Notes: a model not told the origin generated them from the letters alone. DNA of 64,000 bases from Pedobacter sp. MC2016-15 (GCF_026239695.1 NZ_JAPIVS010000004.1:248001-312000), one strand, 5' to 3'; shown: positions 45,414 through 53,031, counted from the first letter of the stretch. Program-made: numbers and translations.

Positions 45414-45480
45414 TCAAATCCCTTCATATTTAAGCAGATAGGGCAGTATTTGAATTTTTTTCATTTTTATTGGTTCATTG

Positions 45481-45526
45481 TATGCCAGAACTGGTTTTTA
45501 GCAGTTCACTGCTATATTCTGGCATA
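45481..45526. repeat. Nested inverted repeats with a TGGCA element
   Basis: TATGCCAGAA (45481-45490) pairs with TTCTGGCATA (45517-45526); inside it TAGCAG (45500-45505) pairs with CTGCTA (45510-45515). The right arm starts the 15-mer TTCTGGCATAATTTT that also occurs upstream of ssrA. Confidence 0.8.
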
Positions 45527-45697
45527 ATTTTGGTCAAAGCATATTTGATGTAAAGCATTATTAGCTAGGAAAGATATTTGAGGCGCCGGTTGGCCTATTT
45601 TTTTGCGATTTGTGATAGAATAAAGCTTTACTGTCTTGTATACTGGATTATTCGGCTTGAACTTAATCTTTACGATCAATTAATTAATGAAACACTT

Positions 45698-45725
45698 TTT
45701 GAAATCTTCAGTAGAAGATTTCAAA
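45698..45725 (+). repeat. 12-bp hairpin before the ABC exporter start
   Basis: TTTGAAATCTTC (45698-45709) and GAAGATTTCAAA (45714-45725), loop AGTA. It ends 28 nt before the ATG at 45754, so in an mRNA it would lie next to the translation start. Confidence 0.8.
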
Positions 45726-45753
45726 TGATAATAAATTTTAATCTGCCGAATTT

Positions 45754-47538
45754 ATGAAGATCCTGCTGAGTTACCTTAAGAAGCATAGATGGACAGTCGT
45801 CCTTGCCTTGTTAATGACGGCTATCAATCAAAGCTTTTCTTTGGTTGAACCACTGATAACCGGTAAACTTGTCGACGACTATATCAATAAACGCGACCTC
45901 CTTAGCAGGCATGAATATTTCTCGGGAATTTTAACCCTCATCGGTTTGGGAATTGGCGCCGCCTTCCTGTCCCGTATTGCCAATAACTTTCAGGATTATT
46001 TTACCATCACCGTAGCTCAGAAAACAGGCGCAGAGATGTATGCAGACGGTATGAAACACTCTCTCGCTATGCCATATCACGTGTTTGAAGAGCAACGCAG
46101 TGGCGAGAAACTGGATACGCTGCAAAGGGTGAGGAGTGACTCAGAAAACTTTATCAAATCCTCGATCAATGTCACTTTCATGGCCTTGTTCGGGATTATC
46201 TTCGTTAGTGTTTATTCTTACTTTATAAGTTATAAAGTAACTATAGTATTTGTACTGGCAGTTCCTATCATCACCTATCTGAGCTGGGTACTTTCCAAAA
46301 AAGTAAAGGTCATCCACCGTGCGATTATCCTGAAAACATCAGTGCTGGCAGGACGTTCTACAGAATCGCTGAGGAATATTGAACTCGTAAAAAGTCACGG
46401 TTTGGGCGAGCAGGAAATTGAGCGCTTAAATATGGCTACCTACAAAATCCTGAACCTTGAGGTGGTTAAAACAAAGATACTGAGGATGCTTAGTTTCATA
46501 CAGGGCAGTACCGTAAACATTGTCCGCAGTACCATGATCGTAGTGATGCTGATGCTGATCTTCGACAAGGAGATCTCTGCAGGTCAGTATTTCAGTTTCC
46601 TGCTGTACTCTTATTTCCTTTTTGGTCCGCTGCAGGAGTTTGGCCATATGGCACTTACATGGCGTGAGGCTCAGATCTCTCTGGCTAACTTTAAGAGGAT
46701 CATGGCAATGCCGATAGAGCGTATTCCTGATGCGCCGGCACCTTTAGACAAGATTGAACATATTCAGTTCAAAAACGTATTCTTCAAATACAAAAACAGT
46801 AACCGTAATGCGCTGAACGGCATTTCTTTCCATGCAGAAGAAGGCGAGACCGTTGCTTTTGTTGGTCCTTCGGGATCGGGTAAAACAACTTTGATCAAGC
46901 TCCTGGTAGGATTATACAAACCTTTCAAAGGGGATGTTCTCTATAACCAGACCCATACTGATGATATCCACCTGGATCAGCTGCGCCGTAAAATTGGTTT
47001 CGTAACCCAGGATACACAATTGTTCTCCGGAAATATCAGGGACAACCTCAGATTCGTTAAACCAAACGCGACCGATGAAGAATGTTATGATGCCTTGAAA
47101 AAAGCCGCGTGTCAGTCGTTATTATCCCGTGCTTCAGATGGTCTGGATACGCTGATCGGTGAGAGCGGAGTGAAAGTGTCGGGTGGGGAGAAACAACGTT
47201 TGTCGATCGCCAGGGCATTACTGCGTAATCCGAATATCCTGCTGTTCGACGAAGCTACTTCAGCATTGGATTCACTGACCGAAGAAGAAATCACAAAAAC
47301 TGTAAACAAGCTTTCTGAGCTTAAAGACCATATCACCCTGATCATTGCACACAGGTTGTCAACGATCATGCATGCCAATCGTATTTACGTTCTTGAGAAC
47401 GGACATATTGTTGAAAGCGGTAACCATGACGATTTGCTGGAGCAAAAAGGATTGTACTACGCGATGTGGCGCCAGCAGGTTGGTAAACGTAAATTGGTAG
47501 AAGAGCTGAACAAGCTGGATGCCCTGATGGAGAGCTAA
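45754..47538 (+). CDS. ABC exporter, half-transporter with fused ATPase
   Basis: A 594-residue ABC exporter: six membrane segments (about 15-310) and an ATPase domain (about 335-580) with Walker A GPSGSGKTT, signature VSGGEKQRLSIARALLRNP, Walker B LLFDEATSALD and switch His in IAHRLS. It works as a homodimer, or with a partner not found here. Substrate (lipid, drug or peptide) unknown. Its last nine codons (KLDALMES plus stop) are duplicated 3.8 kb downstream, marking the boundary of an inserted segment. Confidence 0.92.
   Translation: MKILLSYLKKHRWTVVLALLMTAINQSFSLVEPLITGKLVDDYINKRDLLSRHEYFSGILTLIGLGIGAAFLSRIANNFQDYFTITVAQKTGAEMYADGMKHSLAMPYHVFEEQRSGEKLDTLQRVRSDSENFIKSSINVTFMALFGIIFVSVYSYFISYKVTIVFVLAVPIITYLSWVLSKKVKVIHRAIILKTSVLAGRSTESLRNIELVKSHGLGEQEIERLNMATYKILNLEVVKTKILRMLSFIQGSTVNIVRSTMIVVMLMLIFDKEISAGQYFSFLLYSYFLFGPLQEFGHMALTWREAQISLANFKRIMAMPIERIPDAPAPLDKIEHIQFKNVFFKYKNSNRNALNGISFHAEEGETVAFVGPSGSGKTTLIKLLVGLYKPFKGDVLYNQTHTDDIHLDQLRRKIGFVTQDTQLFSGNIRDNLRFVKPNATDEECYDALKKAACQSLLSRASDGLDTLIGESGVKVSGGEKQRLSIARALLRNPNILLFDEATSALDSLTEEEITKTVNKLSELKDHITLIIAHRLSTIMHANRIYVLENGHIVESGNHDDLLEQKGLYYAMWRQQVGKRKLVEELNKLDALMES
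47511..47538 (+). repeat. Left copy of a 28-bp direct repeat
   Basis: CAAGCTGGATGCCCTG continued by ATGGAGAGCTAA; this is the natural 3' end of the ABC exporter gene. The convergent MFS gene takes its stop codon (TAG) from bases 47535-47537 inside it. Identical to the right copy except for one base (G47534 / A51357). Confidence 0.93.
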
Positions 47539-48899
47539 GCCCGCTGCTGATATCTTTTCCATAGCGGTACCAGCAAAATGAGCAGTACCATACTCGATGC
47601 CAGTGCAGTGTAGCTCAGGATGTGAAATTTCTGATCGGTAATACCTGTATGGAACAGCACTTTCAGTTGCGAGCCGGAAAGGATAGCCCCGAGGTAAGCA
47701 AAAGTTCGGTACAGCCCAAATGATACCCCTTTCTGGTCCAGCGGAGTCTCTGCATTCAGCAGGGCCTGGTTCGCGATCAGGTTTATTCCTTCGGCAATAC
47801 CCATTATAACGGTGATCAGCACAATCATGATGACAGTGATATCGGCATTGAGCATAAACATGCCCCCGCATGTTGCCAGCATGAATAGCACTCCAAGTAA
47901 GTTTTGTTCAAACAGTTTCTGGCTCCTGGAAATCAGCAGCCCTACAGCAATCGCAACAATAGAGTCTGGCAGCATGAATAAGCCTGTTTCTGCCGGATTA
48001 AAATGTCGTACGCCCTCCAGCCATTGCGGAAAGCCATATAACATCGTATAGAGAATATAACTCGTCGCAAGTGCCCTGATATAAACCAGCAGCAGCGAAG
48101 GATTGGCGGCGAGCAGGCGGACATCAATAAAAGGATTTTCCTGCCTGCGCTCCCAAAGTATCATCAGTATAAACAGAGCAGCTACGGTTATCATCATCTG
48201 CCAGTTAAAGCTATGCTGTATCAGTAAAAACAAAAGCGAGAGCAGAAAAAGGGTGAAAATCAGGATACCTGGCACATCCAGCCTCTTCAGCAGTTCTCTC
48301 GTACTCAGTTTTTCTTTAACCGGATCGTTTGGAATCGCTTGGGAAAGGTAAACGGCAACGATCACCCATGGGATATTGATCATAAATATCCCTTGCCAGC
48401 CCAGCCACTGCGTCAATAACCCACCCAATACGGGGCCCAGGATCATACTCACCTGTGCTGAAATGCCCACCAGTCCCAAAACATTGCCTGGAACAGACTG
48501 CCCTTGCGCTGCATATTTTTTATTGAGCAGTGCCATTGATGAGGGGTACGAAGCGGAGGTGCCAAGACCAAGGATAATCCTGGATGCAACCAGCCACTCA
48601 AATCCCGGAGCAAACATCCCTACAAGCGCCGCGATCAGCACCAGTCCGAAGCCCAGCAGATTGATCGTTTTAGCACTAAAGATGTCCGCCAGCCGTCCCA
48701 TGAGCGGCTGGGCGATAGTAGAGGTCACGTAAAGAGAAGTCACCAGAATTGCCCCTGATCCAATGCTGATCTGAAATGAGTTGCATAAGGGAATGAGTGC
48801 CGTGGCCAGCATCGTAGAATTAAGCGGATTCATCATCGTTCCCAGCACAACCGGGAGCATGAATCTGTAGGGGAAAGGCGCTCTCTTTACTTCGGGCAT
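47535..48899 (-). CDS. MFS transporter
   Basis: A 454-residue major-facilitator protein with about 13-14 hydrophobic segments of drug:H+ antiporter type. Conserved patterns: STMLATALIPL in segment 1, GRLADIFSAKT (motif A), GLGTSASYPSSMALL and GPVLGGLLTQWLGWQGIFMINIP (antiporter motif C). Substrate unknown, though drug or aromatic compound efflux is typical when it sits with MarR and an isochorismatase-like gene. Three-gene operon MarR, hydrolase, MFS. Its stop codon lies in the left direct repeat, so its native C-terminus may be shortened. Confidence 0.9.
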   Translation of the reverse strand: MPEVKRAPFPYRFMLPVVLGTMMNPLNSTMLATALIPLCNSFQISIGSGAILVTSLYVTSTIAQPLMGRLADIFSAKTINLLGFGLVLIAALVGMFAPGFEWLVASRIILGLGTSASYPSSMALLNKKYAAQGQSVPGNVLGLVGISAQVSMILGPVLGGLLTQWLGWQGIFMINIPWVIVAVYLSQAIPNDPVKEKLSTRELLKRLDVPGILIFTLFLLSLLFLLIQHSFNWQMMITVAALFILMILWERRQENPFIDVRLLAANPSLLLVYIRALATSYILYTMLYGFPQWLEGVRHFNPAETGLFMLPDSIVAIAVGLLISRSQKLFEQNLLGVLFMLATCGGMFMLNADITVIMIVLITVIMGIAEGINLIANQALLNAETPLDQKGVSFGLYRTFAYLGAILSGSQLKVLFHTGITDQKFHILSYTALASSMVLLILLVPLWKRYQQRA

Positions 48900-48900
48900 G

Positions 48901-49521
48901 TTAGTGGATATCTGTACCCAATGTCAGTTCAGCTAGTTTTTTGATCACTTCTGCTGTACTTCCTGTTTCTCCTACACGCGGGAAAATAAACTTCAGGCTA
49001 TGCTCATGTGCCGGCAGGTGCATGTCCGTCATCGCATCCGTGGCGAAAGTGATGTTATAACCCAGACGGCTGGCATCTCTGGCGGTACCTTCCACACCGA
49101 TACTGGTCGCTATACCGGCCAGGACAATGCTGGTAATGCCTAATTTCTGCAGCTGCTCATGGAGGTTGGTATCGTAAAAAGCGCTCCAGCTGGTTTTGGT
49201 AATATAGATATCATTTGTCTCCACAGGTAGTTCAGGCATGAGGTCGAAAAAGCCGTTTTGTTCCATAGCTGTTTTTGCTGCGGCGATGGCTACTTCACCT
49301 TTTGGTGCGGTAGATTCTTCTACGCGGGTTTGCGTCCATTTGGCTCCCAGTGGATTGACGTTAACCAGCACCACCGGTAGATTTTTACTTCTGAAAGCTG
49401 CGATCAGTTCTGCTGATTTGGCCACGATAACTGCTGAAGGATGGGCTACGGGAAGGGCGGTAATACCTTTTTGCAGGTCGATTAATACCAGTGCGGTTTT
49501 GGGATCTAATTGAGTGATCAT
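48901..49521 (-). CDS. Isochorismatase-like hydrolase lacking the nucleophile cysteine
   Basis: A 206-residue protein of the isochorismatase/cysteine hydrolase fold. Asp19 (VLIDLQKG) and the Lys (ITKTSWSAFYDT) of the usual triad are present, but the loop that normally holds Cys reads LAGIATSIGVEGTARDA, with Gly at that place. Thus amidase chemistry is unlikely; in true isochorismatases the Cys is also absent and an enol-ether is cleaved. Adjacent to MFS (1 bp) and MarR (16 bp) genes: a likely efflux and detoxification unit. Confidence 0.88.
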   Translation of the reverse strand: MITQLDPKTALVLIDLQKGITALPVAHPSAVIVAKSAELIAAFRSKNLPVVLVNVNPLGAKWTQTRVEESTAPKGEVAIAAAKTAMEQNGFFDLMPELPVETNDIYITKTSWSAFYDTNLHEQLQKLGITSIVLAGIATSIGVEGTARDASRLGYNITFATDAMTDMHLPAHEHSLKFIFPRVGETGSTAEVIKKLAELTLGTDIH

Positions 49522-49537
49522 GATTTTTTCTGTTTTT

Positions 49538-49969
49538 TTATTTGTATTCTATCAGTTTATCCATGAGTGCCACGGCTTGCAGCAACAACTTTTTGTCTGC
49601 GGCTGTAAGACAATGTTCAATGGCTTCGTTCAGCCATTCATCACGCTCATGCCTGGTTTGGTCAACCATTTCTTTTCCGTATGGGCTGAGTGAAACTGCG
49701 ATTTTTCTTTTATCTGTTTCAGAAGGAATTCTGATGATGAGCTTAGCCTCCTCAAGTTTATTGATGATCTGCGACATCGACTGCGCTTTGATCTTGACCA
49801 TTTCTGCCATTTGTGAAGGAAACAGTGGCTGGTGGTTGTACAGATTGGAGAGGGTAGTGATTTCCGTGATCGATAAATTATCGATCGTATTGATTTGCTG
49901 TCTGAGCCTCTTGAATAAATGCGAAGTGGCAGTTCTCAATGCGGAAGCAAGGTGGGTGTTTTTAGACAT
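49538..49969 (-). CDS. MarR-family transcriptional regulator
   Basis: A 143-residue MarR-type winged-helix dimer. Helix-turn-helix: LSITEITTLSNLYNHQPLFPSQMAEMVKIKAQSMSQIINKLEEAKLI, with wing RIPSETDKRKIAVSLSPYG. MarR proteins repress adjacent efflux or degradation genes and release on binding a phenolic ligand; regulation of the following hydrolase and MFS genes is likely. A 14-bp perfect palindrome just upstream and downstream of the -7 box is the probable operator. Confidence 0.92.
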   Translation of the reverse strand: MSKNTHLASALRTATSHLFKRLRQQINTIDNLSITEITTLSNLYNHQPLFPSQMAEMVKIKAQSMSQIINKLEEAKLIIRIPSETDKRKIAVSLSPYGKEMVDQTRHERDEWLNEAIEHCLTAADKKLLLQAVALMDKLIEYK

Positions 49970-49980
49970 ATTTGTAAGAC

Positions 49981-50008
49981 AAACTTATAAGTTTACCTTA
50001 CAAATATA
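49981..50008 (-). promoter_or_regulatory. MarR operon promoter with a 14-bp palindromic operator
   Basis: Minus-strand TATATTTG (50008-50001) is a perfect -7 box. The perfect palindrome AAACTTATAAGTTT (49981-49994) overlaps or directly follows the expected transcription start, well placed for autorepression by MarR. Confidence 0.65.
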
Positions 50009-50081
50009 GGTGTTGTGATGGAGAGCAACACAAGAATTGTGAAATTAAATTTAAGGGTAGTCCAAAATAGCAGATTGAAGT

Positions 50082-50169
50082 TATGTAAATTGAAAACAGA
50101 AGCTATGTAATTTCAAAATAGGATCTATGTAAATTCAAAATGAACTCTATGTAATTTCAAAGTAGAGTA
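50082..50169 (+). repeat. Four tandem 22-bp repeats upstream of the DUF4143 ATPase gene
   Basis: Units start at 50082, 50104, 50126 and 50148, spaced by exactly 22 bp. All share the core TATGTAAWTTSAAA (W = A/T, S = G/C); units 1 and 3 have TATGTAAATT, units 2 and 4 TATGTAATTTC. The remaining 8 bp vary. Two-turn spacing puts every core on the same DNA face, as in iterons or multi-site operators. The array ends 32 bp before the ATPase ATG. Confidence 0.9.
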
Positions 50170-50201
50170 GTAAATTTACTGAATATTAGTCAATTGCATA
50201 T

Positions 50202-51350
50202 ATGTATATTTTTAGACAAATTTCCAATATAATTACATCTCAATTATCAAAATTTCCTGTGCTGGCGGTAACCGGACCAAGACAATCTGGTAAAACTACC
50301 ATGTTAAAAGAGATATTTTCAGCATACAGGTATATATCACTGGAAGATCCTGATATCCGCTCATTTGCGATGGATGATCCTGTTGGATTTCTGAATGAGT
50401 ATAGTAGCAAGGTCATATTCGATGAAGTGCAGCGTGTACCGCAATTGTTTTCATACATTCAAAGCAGGGTAGATGCCTCAGGGCAGATGGGGCAATTTAT
50501 TTTGTCGGGCTCTCAGAACTTTCACTTAATAGAGCGTATTACACAAACACTTGCCGGCAGGGTTGCTTTGTTTAAATTGCTTCCTTTAGATTTTTCTGAA
50601 CTGAAAGCAGCATCAATTTTTGATCCTTCATACACGAAAACGCTCATCAGGGGTTTTTATCCTGCCATATTTGACCGCGACATTGACCCTGTAATATTTT
50701 ATGCAAACTATGTTCAGACCTACATAGAAAAAGATGTTACTGAATTATTAAATATTAAGGATTTGAGGGCTTTTCGCACATTTCTTGGATTATGTGCAAC
50801 CCGTTCAGGCCAATTACTCAATATCTCTGGTTTAGCCAATGATTGTAATATATCTCAACCAACAGCAAAGTCATGGTTATCAATCCTGGAAAGCAGTTAC
50901 ATTATTTTCCTGCTCCAGCCTTATCATGAAAATTTTAATAAAAGGCTTGTGAAAACAGCCAAATTATACTTTTATGATAGTGGACTGTTATCTTATCTTC
51001 TTGGAATAAGATCCTCTGAGGAACTCGTCGAAAACAGGTTAAAAGGCAATCTTTTTGAAAACATGATTGTTGCAGAATTTCAAAAACAGAATTATCATAT
51101 GTACCTGCATCGTGAGTATTACTTCTGGCAAGACAGTAACTCCCATGAAGTAGATATTCTTTTAAAAACCAATAGTGGATTTGATATCTACGAGATCAAG
51201 GCGACAGAAACTATTAAGCCATCTTTATTTGAAAAAATGAATTATTTTGAAGAATTGGCGAAACCTGCCAAAGTCAATAAAACTCTAATTTATGGTGGTA
51301 ACAAAGATCAGAAAAGAAGTAATTATAAGATCTCAAGCTGGATGCCCTGA
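50202..51350 (+). CDS. AAA ATPase with DUF4143 (PD-(D/E)XK-like) domain
   Basis: A 382-residue protein: AAA ATPase domain (about 1-190) with Walker A GPRQSGKTT (25-33), Walker B VIFDEVQ (71-77) and sensor FILSGSQNF (99-107); winged helix (about 200-235); and DUF4143 (about 240-380) with GNLFENMIV (E286), EVDILL (D318) and YEIKAT (E331, K333), the pattern of PD-(D/E)XK nucleases. Family function is undetermined. The gene is AT-rich, preceded by a 22-bp repeat array, and its stop codon lies in the right 28-bp direct repeat, so the last residues (SSWMP) are encoded by the repeat. Confidence 0.9.
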   Translation: MYIFRQISNIITSQLSKFPVLAVTGPRQSGKTTMLKEIFSAYRYISLEDPDIRSFAMDDPVGFLNEYSSKVIFDEVQRVPQLFSYIQSRVDASGQMGQFILSGSQNFHLIERITQTLAGRVALFKLLPLDFSELKAASIFDPSYTKTLIRGFYPAIFDRDIDPVIFYANYVQTYIEKDVTELLNIKDLRAFRTFLGLCATRSGQLLNISGLANDCNISQPTAKSWLSILESSYIIFLLQPYHENFNKRLVKTAKLYFYDSGLLSYLLGIRSSEELVENRLKGNLFENMIVAEFQKQNYHMYLHREYYFWQDSNSHEVDILLKTNSGFDIYEIKATETIKPSLFEKMNYFEELAKPAKVNKTLIYGGNKDQKRSNYKISSWMP

Positions 51351-51361
51351 TGGAGAACTAA
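51334..51361 (+). repeat. Right copy of a 28-bp direct repeat
   Basis: Same as 47511-47538 except A for G at 51357. It contains the stop TGA (51348-51350) of the ATPase and the minus-strand TAG (51358-51360) of the aminotransferase, and in the ABC exporter frame it reads a nine-codon tail with its own TAA. Confidence 0.93.
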
Positions 51362-52557
51362 AGAGTTCTCCCGGGATATTGCTGTAAGGCTACCGTCAGG
51401 CAGTCCATTGCTTTATTCAGATCATCAATATTGATCACATAGGCCATTCTCACTTCCTGTTTTCCGGAGCCGGGAGTAGAGTAAAAGCCTGTTGCAGGTG
51501 CCATCATCACTGTTGCCCCTTCATGGTCAAACTTCTCCAGTATCCACTGACAAAAGGCATCAGCATCATCAATAGGGAGTTTGGCAACCACATAAAACGC
51601 CCCACCTGGATTTGGGCAAAATACACCATCGATGCCATTAAGGCGTGAAACCAGCGTATTTCTGCGTAACGTATATTCTTTGTTTACAGCTTCAAAGTAA
51701 CTGTCCGGCGTATCTACTGCCGCTGCTCCTGCGATCTGCTCAATCTGTCCTGCACATAACCTTGCCTGGGCAAACTTAAGAGCCGACTTAATCACTGCCT
51801 TGTTTTTGGTGATGAGACATCCCAGACGGGCACCACAGGCACTGTAACGTTTGGAAACTGTATCGATTACAATCACATTCTCCTCAATACCATCAAGATG
51901 CATCGGAGAGCTGAACTCCTGACCGTCATAGCAGAACTCCCTGTAAGCTTCATCACAGAACAGGAACAGGTCGTGCTTAAGGCAGAGCTCTTTCAAAGCG
52001 AGCAGTTCTTCCTTCGAGTACAAGTACCCTGTCGGGTTATTGGGATTACAGATCATGATGCCCCGTGTTTTTGCGGTAATCACTTTTTCAAAATCTGCAA
52101 TAGGGGGCAGGGCAAAGCCAGTCTCGATAAACGAGAGAATAGGTTTTACCACCACATTACTCATACAGGCAAAGCCGTTGTAATTTGCGTAAAAAGGCTC
52201 CGGGATGATAATCTCATCACCTTCATCAATGCAAGTCTGCATAGCGATAGTAATCGCTTCAGAACCACCTACAGTTACGAGAATATCTTCGCTCGTGATG
52301 TTGTATCCAATTTTGTTGTAGTACTCCGCCAGTTTGGTACGATAGGCCAGCGTGCCTTCAGATTCAGTATAAGCCCAAACGTTGAAGTCGATATTTTTTA
52401 CCGCATTCAACATCCCCTCAGGGGTAGCAATATCCGGTTGTCCGATATTTAAGTGGTAAACCTTTTTGCCTTCCTTTTTTGCCTGGGCAGCAAATGGGCT
52501 AAGCTTTCGTATAGGTGAAGCGGGCATTTGGGACCCTTTTTCTGATATATATGGCAT
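51358..52557 (-). CDS. PLP-dependent aminotransferase, class I/II
   Basis: A 399-residue fold-type I aminotransferase. Seen are YHLNIGQPDIATP (substrate arm), the PLP ring contacts CNPNNPTGYLYS (Asn), DEAYREFCYDG (Asp-Ala-Tyr) and the Schiff-base lysine in DTVSKRYSACGARLG, followed by the C-terminal Arg in VRMAYV for the carboxylate. It could be aspartate or aromatic aminotransferase; the neighbouring aromatic operon makes the latter attractive, but sequence alone does not decide. A TACTTTTG box 4 nt before the ATG suggests a leaderless mRNA. Confidence 0.92.
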   Translation of the reverse strand: MPYISEKGSQMPASPIRKLSPFAAQAKKEGKKVYHLNIGQPDIATPEGMLNAVKNIDFNVWAYTESEGTLAYRTKLAEYYNKIGYNITSEDILVTVGGSEAITIAMQTCIDEGDEIIIPEPFYANYNGFACMSNVVVKPILSFIETGFALPPIADFEKVITAKTRGIMICNPNNPTGYLYSKEELLALKELCLKHDLFLFCDEAYREFCYDGQEFSSPMHLDGIEENVIVIDTVSKRYSACGARLGCLITKNKAVIKSALKFAQARLCAGQIEQIAGAAAVDTPDSYFEAVNKEYTLRRNTLVSRLNGIDGVFCPNPGGAFYVVAKLPIDDADAFCQWILEKFDHEGATVMMAPATGFYSTPGSGKQEVRMAYVINIDDLNKAMDCLTVALQQYPGRTL

Positions 52558-52561
52558 GGCG

Positions 52562-52569
52562 CAAAAGTA
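52562..52569 (-). promoter_or_regulatory. Probable -7 box (TACTTTTG) of the aminotransferase gene
   Basis: Minus-strand TACTTTTG ends 4 nt before the ATG at 52557. The upstream gene's terminator stem occupies the -33 region, leaving no room for another element. Confidence 0.55.
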
Positions 52570-52597
52570 AAAAACCTCGTTGACTAACGAGGTTTTT
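52570..52597. terminator. Terminator of the DUF1573 gene
   Basis: Perfect 12-bp stem AAAAACCTCGTT (52570-52581) / AACGAGGTTTTT (52586-52597), loop GACT. On the minus strand the T-run sits right before the aminotransferase -7 box. Confidence 0.85.
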
Positions 52598-52622
52598 ATA
52601 AATAAAATATTTTATGAGTAAA

Positions 52623-53015
52623 TTATTTACTGCTTGCAGCTACGGTCTCGCCTTTGATGTACAATACTTTAGTTGTCGTTTTCGCATTTGAAGTGATCGT
52701 AATGCTTTTGCTGAACGGCAGTGGTGTACCTGCAGGAGTGTAGGTAACTTTAATTAAGCCTGATTGTCCTTTCTGAACCGGAGTTTGTGTGTACGTTGGA
52801 ACGGTACATCCGCAGGTAGTTTCTACCTTGGTTAAGATCAATGGTTCTTCACCCACATTTGTAAATTTGAAATCTACAGATACCGGTTTGCCCATTGGAA
52901 TTTTTCCAAAATCATATGTTTCTTTTTCGAACTTAAATTCAGCTGGTTTACTTTGCGCAAATGAGGTAACGCTCAGACCTAAAGCAAAGGTTAATAGTAC
53001 AATTAGCTTTTTCAT
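52623..53015 (-). CDS. DUF1573 domain protein, exported
   Basis: A 130-residue protein with a signal peptide (about 1-20, ending SFAQS) and one Ig-like DUF1573 domain: YDFGKIPMGKPVSVDFKFTNVGEEPLIL, TTCGCTVPTY (CGC) and the final TITSNA. Common in Bacteroidetes and found near envelope genes; function unknown. The paired Cys in CGC suggests a disulphide or metal site. Monocistronic, with its own promoter and terminator. Confidence 0.9.
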   Translation of the reverse strand: MKKLIVLLTFALGLSVTSFAQSKPAEFKFEKETYDFGKIPMGKPVSVDFKFTNVGEEPLILTKVETTCGCTVPTYTQTPVQKGQSGLIKVTYTPAGTPLPFSKSITITSNAKTTTKVLYIKGETVAASSK

Positions 53016-53031
53016 ATATGTATGTTTTAAA

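Larger units (their letters stand above)
45270..45753. promoter_or_regulatory. 484-bp intergenic region with three inverted repeats
   Basis: No gene was found between the NTF2-like gene and the ABC exporter. It holds a 17-bp AT-rich perfect inverted repeat, a nested GC-mixed inverted repeat that includes TTCTGGCATAATTTT, and a 12-bp hairpin 29 nt before the ABC exporter ATG. These are listed separately. The unusual density of symmetrical elements suggests regulation or a remnant of mobile DNA. Confidence 0.5.
47539..51333. mobile_element. Putative inserted segment (MFS, hydrolase, MarR, 22-bp repeats, DUF4143 ATPase)
   Basis: About 3.8 kb lies between two 28-bp direct repeats that match at 27 positions and derive from the 3' end of the ABC exporter gene. 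The right copy still reads as K-L-D-A-L-M-E-N-stop, as if the exporter gene once ended there against the aminotransferase gene. The terminal genes of the segment take their stop codons from the repeats. The DUF4143 gene is visibly more AT-rich than its neighbours. No integrase or transposase is inside, so mechanism is unknown. Confidence 0.55.

Noticed and set aside
45754..47538. The duplicated end might be a paralogous exporter gene remnant
   Set aside because: Only 28 bp match; upstream of the right copy the sequence is the ATPase gene, so no other exporter fragment is present.
50082..50169. CRISPR array
   Set aside because: The units are contiguous 22-bp tandem copies with no unique spacers and no cas genes.
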